From positions 1 through 64,000 of the forward strand of contig CAZNFI010000001.1 in assembly GCA_964572185.1 (NCBI GenBank): a DNA stretch of 64,000 nucleotides, given 5' to 3'. Both the position numbers and the translations under genes were made by a program. Below, in pieces: positions 32,694-41,679 of the stretch; positions within the stretch are counted from its first letter, which is position 1; each line of letters starts with the position of its first letter. Origin of the DNA: Azophilus sp964572185 (GTDB lineage: Bacteria > Pseudomonadota > Gammaproteobacteria > Pseudomonadales > Azotimanducaceae). The notes under the pieces were generated by a model. It was not told the origin of the DNA and did no database searches. It saw only the letters and a list, made by a program, of their open reading frames with translations.

Positions 32694-33256
32694 GTCAATT
32701 CCCCGGCGGCAGCGAGCCGCACCGGAGCGAAACTGGCCCGGTGCGCGGCACTCGGGCCCAGCCTCGCCAGCGCCTCGAGGTGTTGCCGGGTTGCATAACC
32801 CTTGTGACGCTCAAAACCGTAACCCGGATACTGGCGCGCCAGTTCCGACATCTCCGCATCCCTGGCGGTCTTCGCAATGATCGAGCCGGCGCTGATCGGG
32901 GGTACCCGGTCATCCCCGCCAACCACGGCAACGGCCGGCATCGTCAGGGGCGGCAACCGGTTCCCGTCGACGTACACGACGCGCGGCCGCACCGGCAGGG
33001 CGTCCACGGCCCGCCGCATGGCAAGCATCGTCGCCTGCAGTATGTTCAATCGATCGATCTCTTCCACTTCCGCGCGCCCGAGCGCATAGGCCAGGGCATG
33101 CTGCCTGATCTGTCCGCAAAGTTGTTCACGCCGTTTTTCGCTCAGCCGCTTGGAATCCTTGAGCCCTTCAATGGGCCGTTGCACCTGCAGGATGACGGCC
33201 CCCGCCACTACCGGCCCCGCCAGCGGACCCCGGCCGACCTCATCGACGCCGGCCAC
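32690..33256 (-). CDS. rnhB: Ribonuclease HII
   Basis: Cuts RNA in RNA-DNA hybrids and excises single ribonucleotides. All family elements are present: VAGVDEVGRGPLAGPVVAGA with the first catalytic Asp and Glu, LKDSKRLSEKRRE, VYVDGN and ISAGSIIAKTARDAEM. The start is a problem. The only standard in-frame start after the lpxB stop is the GTG at 33256, which begins right at VAGVDEVGRG and gives 188 residues. The frame upstream still looks like RNase HII (TLFGDDEGPAWAAEL) but offers only CTG codons until an ATG far inside lpxB. A CTG start or a local sequence error is possible. Confidence 0.9.
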   Translation of the reverse strand: MAGVDEVGRGPLAGPVVAGAVILQVQRPIEGLKDSKRLSEKRREQLCGQIRQHALAYALGRAEVEEIDRLNILQATMLAMRRAVDALPVRPRVVYVDGNRLPPLTMPAVAVVGGDDRVPPISAGSIIAKTARDAEMSELARQYPGYGFERHKGYATRQHLEALARLGPSAAHRASFAPVRLAAAGELT

Positions 33257-33329
33257 CAGCTCCGCCGCCCAGGCAGGCCCTTCGTCATCGCCAAACAGGG
33301 TCGGTTTGCGAGTCGTTCTCTTTCGCCCT

Positions 33330-34487
33330 CTATGCTGCAGCAGCCGGCAGGAGTGCGGCCACGGCGTCCGCCGCGCGCTGATCGGCGCCTCTCTGCAAAC
33401 GCTTGTGCAACGCGGTGAACGCATGCAGATATTCTGGCTGGCGAACGGATTTGTCCAGTTCCGCGAGCAAGTTTTCCGCAAGCGCCGCCGGAGTAGCCTG
33501 ATCCTGCAGCAATTCCGGCACCAGCGCCCGACCGGCAAGAATGTTCGGCAGTGCGACATGGTCGGTATGCACCAGCCTGCGCGCCAGCCGCCAGGCCACC
33601 GCGCCCAGCCGATAGCTCACCACCATCGGCCTTCGCAGCAGCATTGCCTCCAGTGTTCCGGTACCGGATTTTACCAGCGCCACGTCGCACGCTGTCAGCG
33701 GCAGGCGGCCGTGCCCCCGGTGCACCAGCACCGGCAGCGGCTGCCACCGCGCCACCACTTTCCCGACCGCCTCCGCCAGCGATGGCCGCGGACAGGGAAT
33801 CACGAATACGGCATCGGCCATCGTTGCGCGTACGCGTTGCGCGGCGCCCAGGAAGTCGTCGAGCATGAGTCCCACCTCGCCCTGCCGGCTACCCGGCAGC
33901 AACGCCACCACGGTCGCATTGCGCGACAGACCCAGGACATCGCGTGCCCGCTGCCGGTTGGCTGCACTGCCCGCCTCCAGGTCGATTGCATCGGCTAGCG
34001 GGTGGCCGACGAACGATACGTCCAGACTGGTATGCGCGTACAGGTCCGCCTCAAAAGGAAACAACGCCAGCAGGCGATCCGCCGAACGGCTGATACGGTT
34101 CACGCGACCCGGCCGCCAAGCATAGACCGATGGGCTGACATAGTGGACGGTCGGCACGCCGCGACCCTTCAGGGTACGCTCGAGCGCCAGGTTGAACACG
34201 TTGAAGTCCACGCCTACGAATACGTCGGGCGGCTCGACGGCAAAATGTCGCCGTAGCGTCATGAAAGTTGCCAGGAGCTGCGGCAGCTTGAGTATGGGAT
34301 CTGCCAGCCCGTTGACTGAAAGGCGTTCGATATCACACAGCGGTTCGAGCCCCGCGGCGCGCATGGCGGCACCACCTGCGCCCACGAAGCGCAGGCCCTC
34401 AAAGCGCGCGCGCAGCGCCTGCATCAGGCCGGCACCAAGCTGGTCCCCCGATGCTTCGCCAGCGACTATGCCGATGCCGGCCGTCAT
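33330..34487 (-). CDS. lpxB: Lipid-A-disaccharide synthase
   Basis: Joins UDP-2,3-diacylglucosamine and lipid X into the lipid A disaccharide (family GT19). The 385 residues carry the N-terminal GIVAGEASGDQLGAGLMQAL, FVGAGGAAM, FVGVDFNVFN, YVSPSVYAWRPGR, LLPGSRQGEV and the donor-binding region KSGTGTLEAMLLRRPMVVSYR. Length and motifs are normal. It lies between lpxA (28 bases upstream) and rnhB in the standard lpx operon order. Confidence 0.96.
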   Translation of the reverse strand: MTAGIGIVAGEASGDQLGAGLMQALRARFEGLRFVGAGGAAMRAAGLEPLCDIERLSVNGLADPILKLPQLLATFMTLRRHFAVEPPDVFVGVDFNVFNLALERTLKGRGVPTVHYVSPSVYAWRPGRVNRISRSADRLLALFPFEADLYAHTSLDVSFVGHPLADAIDLEAGSAANRQRARDVLGLSRNATVVALLPGSRQGEVGLMLDDFLGAAQRVRATMADAVFVIPCPRPSLAEAVGKVVARWQPLPVLVHRGHGRLPLTACDVALVKSGTGTLEAMLLRRPMVVSYRLGAVAWRLARRLVHTDHVALPNILAGRALVPELLQDQATPAALAENLLAELDKSVRQPEYLHAFTALHKRLQRGADQRAADAVAALLPAAAA

Positions 34488-34515
34488 GACTCAGCCGGGC
34501 CCCGCGGACACCAAC

Positions 34516-35307
34516 TTACTCGGGCCGGCCCGGTCGGGGCCGGACAATGCCGACCTCGGATGCGCGGATGGATGCCGCGAATTGCGCCACCTCATCCGAT
34601 CCGGAAAAGTCCTCCAGCAACCGGTTACAGGCTTCGTCAACGGTCAGCCCCTGGCGATAGACCACCCTGAATGCCTCGCGCAGCGCATTGATCGTCTCGG
34701 GGCTGCAGCTACGCCTGCGCATGCCCTCGGCATTCACGCCCACCGCGCAGGCCGGATTTCCGGCGACGGTCACATAGTCCGGCACGTCCTTCAGCACGAG
34801 GCTCATGGCCGCGATATGCGTGTGTGCCCCAACATAGCGAAACTGTGGCACGCCGGCATAGCCGCCAAAATTGGCGTGGTTGCCCACCGTGCAGTGGCCG
34901 GCAATGGAGGCGTTGTTGGCCATGATGACATGGTCGCCGACCAGGCAGTCGTGGCCGACATGCACGTAGGCCATGAACAGGCCGCCGCTGCCGATGACGG
35001 TCTTGCCGCGGCCCGCGACCATGCCGCGATGCACGGTGACACCTTCACGGAAGACGTTGTCATCGCCGATTTCGAGCCGGGTGGGTTCGCCGCCATAGGC
35101 CAGCGCCGGGGTGTCCTCGCCAATGGTCGCGAACTGGAAAACCCGGTTGCGCTCGCCCAGGCGGGTCGGCCCCCTGATGATGACGTGGGTGCCGATACGG
35201 CAACCGTCGCCGATCTCCACGCCGGGGCCGATGACGCTCCACGGCCCCACCTCCACATCGCAGCCGAGCCGCGCATCCGGATCGATTATCGCGCGCGCAT
35301 CGATCAT
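34516..35307 (-). CDS. lpxA: UDP-N-acetylglucosamine acyltransferase
   Basis: First step of lipid A synthesis: transfers an R-3-hydroxyacyl chain from ACP to UDP-GlcNAc. The 263 residues form a left-handed beta-helix with hexapeptide repeats from the start (ARAIIDPDARLGCDVEVGPWSVIGPGVEIGDGCRIG). The catalytic His lies in the AYVHVGHDCLVGD segment. The C-terminal helical domain follows VGVNAEGMRRR. Start at 35307, 3 bases after the fabZ stop. Confidence 0.96.
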   Translation of the reverse strand: MIDARAIIDPDARLGCDVEVGPWSVIGPGVEIGDGCRIGTHVIIRGPTRLGERNRVFQFATIGEDTPALAYGGEPTRLEIGDDNVFREGVTVHRGMVAGRGKTVIGSGGLFMAYVHVGHDCLVGDHVIMANNASIAGHCTVGNHANFGGYAGVPQFRYVGAHTHIAAMSLVLKDVPDYVTVAGNPACAVGVNAEGMRRRSCSPETINALREAFRVVYRQGLTVDEACNRLLEDFSGSDEVAQFAASIRASEVGIVRPRPGRPE

Positions 35308-35310
35308 GGC

Positions 35311-35776
35311 TTACAGGGTGCGGGCAACGCAGAGTATGTCCGATTCGCAGGCAAGCTCCCCGTGCACATGCGCCCTGCACCTGAATTTCATGAGATTGCG
35401 GCGTTCCACGAGCAGTTCGCTCTGCATGTCCAGACGGTCTCCGGGAACCACCGGGCGCTTGAACCGCGTGTTGTCCATTCCGGCCAGGTAGAAGATGGAC
35501 CCGACCGGCCTGGTCTGCCTGGTNNNNNNNNNNCGCCATGGCCAGCACGCCGGAAACCTGGGCCATGGCTTCGACGATGAGCACGCCCGGCATGATCGGG
35601 TGCCCGGGAAAGTGCCCCGCAAAGAACGGCTCGTTGATGGTCACGTTCTTGTAGCCACTGACCCGTTCGCCCCGAACCAGCTCGGTCACCCGGTCGACCA
35701 GCAGGAATGGGTACCGGTGTGGCAGATATTCCGTCAGGGTCTGAACATCCAGCGGCACGTCGCTTGTCTCGCTCAT
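35311..35776 (-). CDS. fabZ: 3-hydroxyacyl-ACP dehydratase FabZ, broken by an assembly gap
   Basis: Dehydrates 3-hydroxyacyl-ACP in fatty-acid synthesis. Residues 1-81 read LPHRYPFLLVDRV, NEPFFAGHFPGHPIMPGVLIVEAMAQVSG with the catalytic His and Glu. Ten N (35524-35533) follow. After them the true frame continues as SIFYLAGMDNTRFKRPVVPGD to the stop at 35311, which is one base out of register with the first part. Hence the real gap is a multiple of three. The two parts already total 151 residues, the normal length, so the missing sequence is very short. Not a pseudogene. Confidence 0.93.
35524..35533. other. Assembly gap (10 N) in fabZ
   Basis: Ten unknown bases that shift the frame. FabZ similarity on both sides requires a gap of 3n bases, probably very few. 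Confidence 0.95.
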
Positions 35777-35945
35777 CGGCTATCCCCGGATTCCCTCAGT
35801 CACTTCGCGTTGACGGTAGCATCGCACTTGCGAACAACCCCGCCGCATTGCCGAGCCACTTGATCGAGTCGCGACAAAGCATCGCTCCTGGCCAGCCCGG
35901 CGCCTCGTCGCTCGTGGTGCTTGGCGGGGCGTTTGCCACGGACTG

Positions 35946-37016
35946 CTAATCACTGCGCCGGCCCTGCCGCGAATTGCGATCGACGTTTTTCTCGAGGCGG
36001 GCGACGCGCCTGGCGAGTTCGTCGAGACGTTGGAATCGTAGCGCATTGCGTTTCCAGGCGCGCGACCTGTTGTGAATGGTGCCACCGGAATACACGCCCG
36101 GCTCGGTAATGGAACTGGCAACATGGGTGACGCCGCTGACCGTTACCCCATCGCAGATCTCTATTGGCCCGTCGCCGCCGACGCCGACCATGCCGGCCAG
36201 CACGCAGTGCCGGCCGATGCGCGTGCTGCCGACCAACCCCACGCAGCCGCACAGAATGGAGTGCGCGCCAATCCAGCAGTTGTGGCCCACCTGCACCTGG
36301 TTGTCGATCTTGACGCCATCCTCGATGACCGTGTCATCCATGGTGCCCCGGTCGATGCTGCTGCAGGCGCCGATGGATACATCGCTGCCTATCGCCACGC
36401 CGCCAAGCTGGGCGATGGGCTCCAGCCGTCCGTCGGCGTCCGGCGTGAAACCGAAGCCATCCGCGCCGATCACCGCAGCGGCGTGCACCACGGTGCGCGC
36501 GCCCAGCTTGACGTCCCCGTAGAGGGTTACATTGGCCAGCAGCCGCACATCCTCGTCAAGCCGGCAGCGGGGACCGACCACCACATTGGCATGCAGCTGA
36601 ACTCTCGCCCCGATCCGCGTTTCCGGCCCAACCATCACGCCGGGGCCGATCGAGGCGGTGGCATGCACGACCGCGGTGGGGTCTACGCTGGCGTTCGGAT
36701 GCACGCCCGCTTCCAGCGTCAATGTCTCTTCCCAGAGCTGGGAGATCTTCGCAAAGGCGTGGTAGGGATTGTCTACCACCAGCGCATTGGTGGGGCACCC
36801 AGGCACATCTTCCCTGCACACGATCACCGCAGCGGCGCGGGTGCCGGCCAGCTTGTCCCGGTAGGCGGGGTGCGAAAGATGGCTGATCTGGCCGGCACTG
36901 GCACCGCCGAGGCTGCCGAGACCGGTTATCTCGACATCCGCATCGCCGACCACCTCCGCGCCGACCTGTTCGGCCAGTTCGCCGAGCCGAAAGGCCTTGG
37001 CCGAACCAGCCCCCAT
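35946..37016 (-). CDS. lpxD: UDP-3-O-acylglucosamine N-acyltransferase
   Basis: Third step of lipid A synthesis, adding the amide-linked 3-hydroxyacyl chain. The 356 residues have the N-terminal uridine-binding domain (FRLGELAEQVGAEVVGDADVEITGLGSLGGASAGQISHL), then a hexapeptide-repeat beta-helix with the catalytic His in QVQVGHNCWIGAHS, and a C-terminal helix (RFQRLDELARRVARLEKNV). The start 37016 is the ATG before the conserved domain. It ends 169 bases before fabZ, a larger gap than elsewhere in this operon; I see no gene in it. Confidence 0.95.
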   Translation of the reverse strand: MGAGSAKAFRLGELAEQVGAEVVGDADVEITGLGSLGGASAGQISHLSHPAYRDKLAGTRAAAVIVCREDVPGCPTNALVVDNPYHAFAKISQLWEETLTLEAGVHPNASVDPTAVVHATASIGPGVMVGPETRIGARVQLHANVVVGPRCRLDEDVRLLANVTLYGDVKLGARTVVHAAAVIGADGFGFTPDADGRLEPIAQLGGVAIGSDVSIGACSSIDRGTMDDTVIEDGVKIDNQVQVGHNCWIGAHSILCGCVGLVGSTRIGRHCVLAGMVGVGGDGPIEICDGVTVSGVTHVASSITEPGVYSGGTIHNRSRAWKRNALRFQRLDELARRVARLEKNVDRNSRQGRRSD

Positions 37017-37020
37017 TCGC

Positions 37021-37551
37021 TCAGGAATCGGGCGTTTCGGTCTTTTCGCGCTTCTCGTTGAGTTTCTCGGTGACCCGGCGCGTGACGTTGTGCTTGGGGT
37101 TGACGTATCTGAGGCTGCCACGCTCCATGATCAGGTCGTAGCCTTCGAGCGCAATCAGGTCTTCGAGCACGGCGTTGAGCTTCGGCGCCATGATCTGCAA
37201 CAGTTCCTGTTGCTTGTCGTTGAGCGCCTTCTGCAGCTTGTTGACCTGGTACTGCAGATCGAGCTGCTTGTCTTCGATGTCTGTCTGGATGCGGCGCTGC
37301 TCGCTGGGGCTCATGATCTCCCCGTCTTTCTCGAGTTGTTCCTGCAGCCCGCGAATCTGCTCGCCGAGCCCGTTGACCTCATCCTGCTCCGCCTGCAATT
37401 CGTTTTGCGCCTGTTCCAGAAAGGCGGTTGCTTCCTCGGTCTGGGCAATCGCGCGCTGTGTGTCCAGCACGGCGATTTTCAGCTCTGCCACCGCAATTGG
37501 CGCAGCGAGAAGCAACCCCCACAATGCCAGAACGGCAAGCTTGATTTTCAC
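37021..37551 (-). CDS. skp: Periplasmic chaperone Skp (OmpH family)
   Basis: Holds unfolded outer-membrane proteins in the periplasm and hands them to BamA. The 176 residues begin with a signal peptide (cleavage after IAVA, residue 22) and the conserved LKIAVLDTQRAIAQTEEA. Two long coiled-coil helices form the tentacles (about residues 35-125). The C-terminal part YDLIMERGSLRYVNPKHNVTRRV is typical. It lies between bamA and lpxD as in most gammaproteobacteria. Confidence 0.94.
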   Translation of the reverse strand: MKIKLAVLALWGLLLAAPIAVAELKIAVLDTQRAIAQTEEATAFLEQAQNELQAEQDEVNGLGEQIRGLQEQLEKDGEIMSPSEQRRIQTDIEDKQLDLQYQVNKLQKALNDKQQELLQIMAPKLNAVLEDLIALEGYDLIMERGSLRYVNPKHNVTRRVTEKLNEKREKTETPDS

Positions 37552-37710
37552 GCAACTACTCCTCTCGATTTCTTGTTCGCAAACGTGCTCGACGTCGACC
37601 CGGGACAGGATGCCTGCCTGCCGCGCGCAGGGCGCCGACCTTCGTTGCGAGCGCCATTCTACATGAGTTGCGCCCGGCTGGCTCGACCCGCCAACCGGCC
37701 CCGTGGCTGC

Positions 37711-40104
37711 TTAACGAGCCACTCCCAGCTCGAACTGGAAGGACTCCTTTTCGTCGATGTCGCTGGTATTGAACGGCTTGGCTATGCCGAATGTCATCGG
37801 CCCCATGGCGGTCAGCCAGGTGATGCCGAATCCCACCGAGTAGCGGAATTCCTTGGCGTCGAAACCGAAGCAGTTTCGGCTGACATCCGGGCAATTGCTG
37901 TTGAAGACATTGCCGGCGTCGACGAATATCACCGGCCGGAACTGCCGATTCTCCTCGACGAACGGCAACGTCAGAATCAGTTCAAGACTCCCCTCGACCA
38001 GCATGTTGCCGCCGAACGGGTCGCCGTCCCGGGCTCTGCCTCTGCGGAAAAAGCCGTCGGGGATCGGATTGCCGTCGATATCATGCGTCGGATTGGTGGT
38101 GCGCGGGCCGAGCGTGGACTGCTCGAAGCCGCGAATGGAACCGAACCCGCCGGCAAAGAAATGCTCGTAGAAGGGTAGCGCTTCGGTATTGCCGTAACCG
38201 CCGCCGTACCCCAACTCCGTGCGAAAGCGCAGCGTGAGGCCGGCGAAGAACGGGAAGTACTGCTCGCCCCGGTAAGTCACCTTCCAGAATTGCAGGTCGC
38301 TGCCGGGAATCGATGCCTGCAGGGCCAGCGTCTGGGATCGGCCCCGTGTGGGGAACAGGCCCCGGTTCAGGGTGGAACCGATCCAGGAAAGATTGGCCTT
38401 GAAATTCAGGAAGTCGTCGCCGTTCTTGTCCAGGAACTCCGAGATCTCAAGCGCCGGAAAGCGTCCCTCGGTCAGTGAAGTCTGCTCCACCGAGCCGCCG
38501 AAATTGATGCGCTGCGTCTCGCCGATGGGAAAACCGAAATTCACGCCCACGCCGTAGGCATCGGTGCTGTAACGGGCAATGTTGCGCTCGTCCCAGTCGA
38601 GGCGCCGGAAATAGGCATTGTACCCGCGACTGATGCCGTCGAGCGTGTAGTACGGGTTGAAGTAGTTGAAGTTGGCCGATTTCTGGTACTTGGAATAGGA
38701 CACGCCCAGCCCCAGGCTGTTGCCCGTGCCAAGCACATTGTTCTCCTGGTAGTTGGCGCCCACCACCAGCCCCCAGCCCTGGCTGTAACCCAGCGTCGCC
38801 GAGATGCTGCCCGACGGCTGCTCCTGCACCGTGAAGTTGACATCGATCTGGTCGTCGGTGCCCGGCACCTCCGGCGTCTCGACATTCACTTCCTGGAAAT
38901 AACCGAGGCGCTCCATGCGCAGCTTGGACAGGTCGATCTGGGCAGTGGACGCCCAGCCGCCCTCCATCTGCCGCAGTTCCCGGCGCATCACTTCATCCTG
39001 GGTGACCCGGTTGCCGGCGAAGGTAACGCGCCGCACGTAGGCGCGCTTGCCGGCATCGACCACCACATCGATGGTGACCTTGCCGTCCTCCTTCACCCGG
39101 GGGATGCCGCCCGCGCTTGCAAACGTGTAGCCGGAATTGCCGAGTGCGGCCTCGAGCCGCTCCTCGGTCGCGGTCAACCAGGCCTGTGAGAAGACCTGCC
39201 CCGGCTTGACCAGCATCAGCGGCCGCAGGTCTTCCGGCTTCACGTCGTTCAGCTCACCGAGCAGGTTGACCTCATCGATGGTGTACTTGTCGCCTTCCTC
39301 CACGTTCATGGAAATGTACACCTGCCGCTTGTCGGGCGTGATGCTCACCTGGGTGGACGCAATCTCGAATTCGACATAGCCCCGGTCCTTGTAGTAGCTC
39401 TCCAGTTTTTCGAGATCACCGGACAGCTTTTCGCGGTTGTACTTGTCGTTGTTGCGGAAAAAGGAGAACAGCCCCGGATGGCTCAGTTCCATCTCGTCGA
39501 GCAGTTCTTTCTCGGGAAAGATGCTCGCCCCCACCACGTTGATGTGCCGGATTCCGGATGTCTTGCCCTCTTCGATATCGATACTGATGGCAACCCGGTT
39601 GCGGGGCAGTTCCTCGATATTTGTCTCGATGGAGGCACCATAGCGGCCCTGTGAAACGTACTGGCGCTCCAGTTCCAGGCCGACGCGTTCCAGGGTTGCC
39701 TGCTTGAAGATCTCGCCCTCGGCCAGCCCCTGCTGGGTCAGCCCCTCCAGCAGCGCCTCGGTCTTGATGGCCTTGTTGCCATCGATCTCGATGGATTCGA
39801 TGGCCGGCCGCTCGACAACGGAGACCACCAGCGCGTCGTCGTCCCGGGCCATGCGAATGTCATCGAAGTAGCCGGAAGCAAACAGCAACCGGATCAACTG
39901 CCGGACCGCCACCTCGTCGACAGTGTCGCCGACCTGAACCGGCAGGATGTTGAAGACGGTACCCGCGGATACCCTCTGCAATCCCTGCAGGCGGATATCG
40001 GAAACGGTGAATGCCTGGCCCCAGGCCGCGGTCGCAAACAGCAGGGCGCAAACAGCCATCGGCAAACGTGCGGCGGCCCGCGCAACGAGTCGGTGCAACG
40101 CCAC
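37711..40104 (-). CDS. bamA: Outer-membrane assembly factor BamA
   Basis: Core of the BAM complex, inserting beta-barrel proteins. The 797 residues start with a basic signal peptide (cleavage near ATAAWGQA). Five POTRA domains follow (FTVSDIRLQGLQRVSAGTVFNILP onward), then a 16-strand barrel from about residue 420, with the conserved loop region RGFEQSTLGPR (E. coli VRGF motif). The C-terminus is ESFQFELGVAR, ending in Arg rather than an aromatic residue, a small departure from the usual. The GTG start at 40104 overlaps the rseP stop by one base. Confidence 0.95.
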   Translation of the reverse strand: MALHRLVARAAARLPMAVCALLFATAAWGQAFTVSDIRLQGLQRVSAGTVFNILPVQVGDTVDEVAVRQLIRLLFASGYFDDIRMARDDDALVVSVVERPAIESIEIDGNKAIKTEALLEGLTQQGLAEGEIFKQATLERVGLELERQYVSQGRYGASIETNIEELPRNRVAISIDIEEGKTSGIRHINVVGASIFPEKELLDEMELSHPGLFSFFRNNDKYNREKLSGDLEKLESYYKDRGYVEFEIASTQVSITPDKRQVYISMNVEEGDKYTIDEVNLLGELNDVKPEDLRPLMLVKPGQVFSQAWLTATEERLEAALGNSGYTFASAGGIPRVKEDGKVTIDVVVDAGKRAYVRRVTFAGNRVTQDEVMRRELRQMEGGWASTAQIDLSKLRMERLGYFQEVNVETPEVPGTDDQIDVNFTVQEQPSGSISATLGYSQGWGLVVGANYQENNVLGTGNSLGLGVSYSKYQKSANFNYFNPYYTLDGISRGYNAYFRRLDWDERNIARYSTDAYGVGVNFGFPIGETQRINFGGSVEQTSLTEGRFPALEISEFLDKNGDDFLNFKANLSWIGSTLNRGLFPTRGRSQTLALQASIPGSDLQFWKVTYRGEQYFPFFAGLTLRFRTELGYGGGYGNTEALPFYEHFFAGGFGSIRGFEQSTLGPRTTNPTHDIDGNPIPDGFFRRGRARDGDPFGGNMLVEGSLELILTLPFVEENRQFRPVIFVDAGNVFNSNCPDVSRNCFGFDAKEFRYSVGFGITWLTAMGPMTFGIAKPFNTSDIDEKESFQFELGVAR

Positions 40105-41429
40105 TACAGAAGCCTCGCGATGTCGTTGATGAGCACCAGTGCGATGAGGCCGCCGACAACCAGGAATCCGACCTGGGCGCCTACCAGTTGCACCCTTTCC
40201 GGAACCGGCCGGCGCCCGACCAGTTCGGCCAGGCAGTAGAGAACATGGCCGCCGTCCAGCAGCGGGATGGGCAGCAGGTTCAACACGCCCAGCGATATGC
40301 TGAGCAGCGCCAGGATGCCGACATAGACGCGCCACCCAGCCTGGGCGGAATCGCCGGCCACCTTGGCTATGGTGATCGGCCCGCCAAGGTTTCTGACTGA
40401 TATGTCGCCGATCAGCATCTTTTTCAGATGCTTGAGCACCATCAGCGTCTTGGCCCCGGTTTCCGCCACGCCTCGCGCTACGGCATCGATGGGGCCCAGG
40501 CGGATTTCATTGGTGGGCCAGCCGATTCCCACGAAACCGATTTCCGAACCATCCTGCAGCAGGCGCGAATCAGGCGTAACCGACAGCGTCAACGCAATGC
40601 CCTGGCGCACCACCGTCCATTGCGCAGACCGGCCCGGAGCGGCCTGGATTTCACTCACCAGAACCCCCCAGTCACCGATCGGCACCGCGTCGACCGCGGC
40701 GATTCGATCCCAGGCGCGAAGTCCGGCACGTGCCGCAGGGGTGTCGGGCTGTACCGAACCCACCACGGCCGGGTAGGCGGGCTTCAGACCCAGAGACTCG
40801 AGCAGGTCCGGGTCGGCGGTACCGCGCAGCCATTCGTGTACCGGCACTTCCAGCGTCTGCGATGCATCGCCGCCAAAGGCGCGGTTGCCGATACGGATGA
40901 TGCCGCTGTCGCCCAGGCGATTGGATAATGCCATCACCACTTCCTGCCAGGTGCGCACCTGCTGGCCGTCGATCGCGGTGATCTCCCGGTAGTCTTCCAG
41001 GCCGGCCGCGTGCACGGCGCTCGACGGCTCGACCTTGCCTACCATGGGAACGAGATTGGCGGTGCCGGCAACCGCCAGGCACCAGTATGCGAACGCCGCC
41101 AGCACGAAGTTGGCGAACGGCCCGGCGACGGCGATGGCCAGGCGCCACCACACGGTCAACCGGTTGTAGGTCAGATCACCTGGCTTGATCTGGACGGCTT
41201 CGTCCGGATCCCGTTCATCGAGCATGCGAACGTAACCGCCCAACGGGATGGCGGCCAGCGTGAATTCGGTACCGTGCCTGTCCCTGCGCGACCACAACGG
41301 CCTGCCGAAGCCAACCGAAAATCGCAGGATGCGCACACCCGACCAGCGCGCCACCAGGAAGTGCCCGTATTCGTGGATGGTGACCAGCACACCGAGTGTC
41401 ACCAGAAACGCCAGCGGATAAATCAGCAT
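40104..41429 (-). CDS. rseP: Site-2 zinc protease RseP
   Basis: Intramembrane protease that cleaves anti-sigma factor RseA in the sigma-E envelope stress response. The 441 residues carry the zinc motif HEYGH near the N-terminus (VTIHEYGHFLVAR), two PDZ domains (about residues 120-300), and the second membrane site (LLSISLGVLNLLPIPLLDGGHVL, with the Asp ligand). It lies immediately upstream of bamA. dxr, normally between cdsA and rseP, is missing, and 250 non-coding bases stand in its place. Confidence 0.95.
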   Translation of the reverse strand: MLIYPLAFLVTLGVLVTIHEYGHFLVARWSGVRILRFSVGFGRPLWSRRDRHGTEFTLAAIPLGGYVRMLDERDPDEAVQIKPGDLTYNRLTVWWRLAIAVAGPFANFVLAAFAYWCLAVAGTANLVPMVGKVEPSSAVHAAGLEDYREITAIDGQQVRTWQEVVMALSNRLGDSGIIRIGNRAFGGDASQTLEVPVHEWLRGTADPDLLESLGLKPAYPAVVGSVQPDTPAARAGLRAWDRIAAVDAVPIGDWGVLVSEIQAAPGRSAQWTVVRQGIALTLSVTPDSRLLQDGSEIGFVGIGWPTNEIRLGPIDAVARGVAETGAKTLMVLKHLKKMLIGDISVRNLGGPITIAKVAGDSAQAGWRVYVGILALLSISLGVLNLLPIPLLDGGHVLYCLAELVGRRPVPERVQLVGAQVGFLVVGGLIALVLINDIARLL

Positions 41430-41679
41430 ACCTCAGCCTTGTCGTTCATCGGCTTGCTGTTCGGGCCAAAGCCAGGTGAAACGATGCCTCGGGCCGGACG
41501 GAGACCATCGGCAAAGGCGACATCCTCTCGAACCTGGCCACCATACCGCGATCGGAAGTCTCGAACGCGGCCGGAATCGAACGCGCCAATCGCGCGCGTC
41601 GATCCGAGCGCATCTTATACGAACTCCGAAGTCGCGGTCGAACCCGCAACCGCCACTACCCGTTGCGCGAAATGTGCCC
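41430..41679. other. Non-coding gap where dxr is normally found
   Basis: These 250 bases separate rseP and cdsA. The canonical gammaproteobacterial order has dxr (about 1.2 kb) here. No frame resembling DXP reductoisomerase was seen on either strand. The region holds no obvious hairpin terminator. Confidence 0.7.

Noticed and set aside
30837..32798. A 653-codon open frame on the plus strand
   Set aside because: It is the mirror of dnaE, which is intact in the opposite direction; such long antisense frames are expected at this GC content.
35311..35776. fabZ as a frameshifted pseudogene
   Set aside because: The frame break coincides exactly with the 10-N placeholder, and both halves are intact family sequence.
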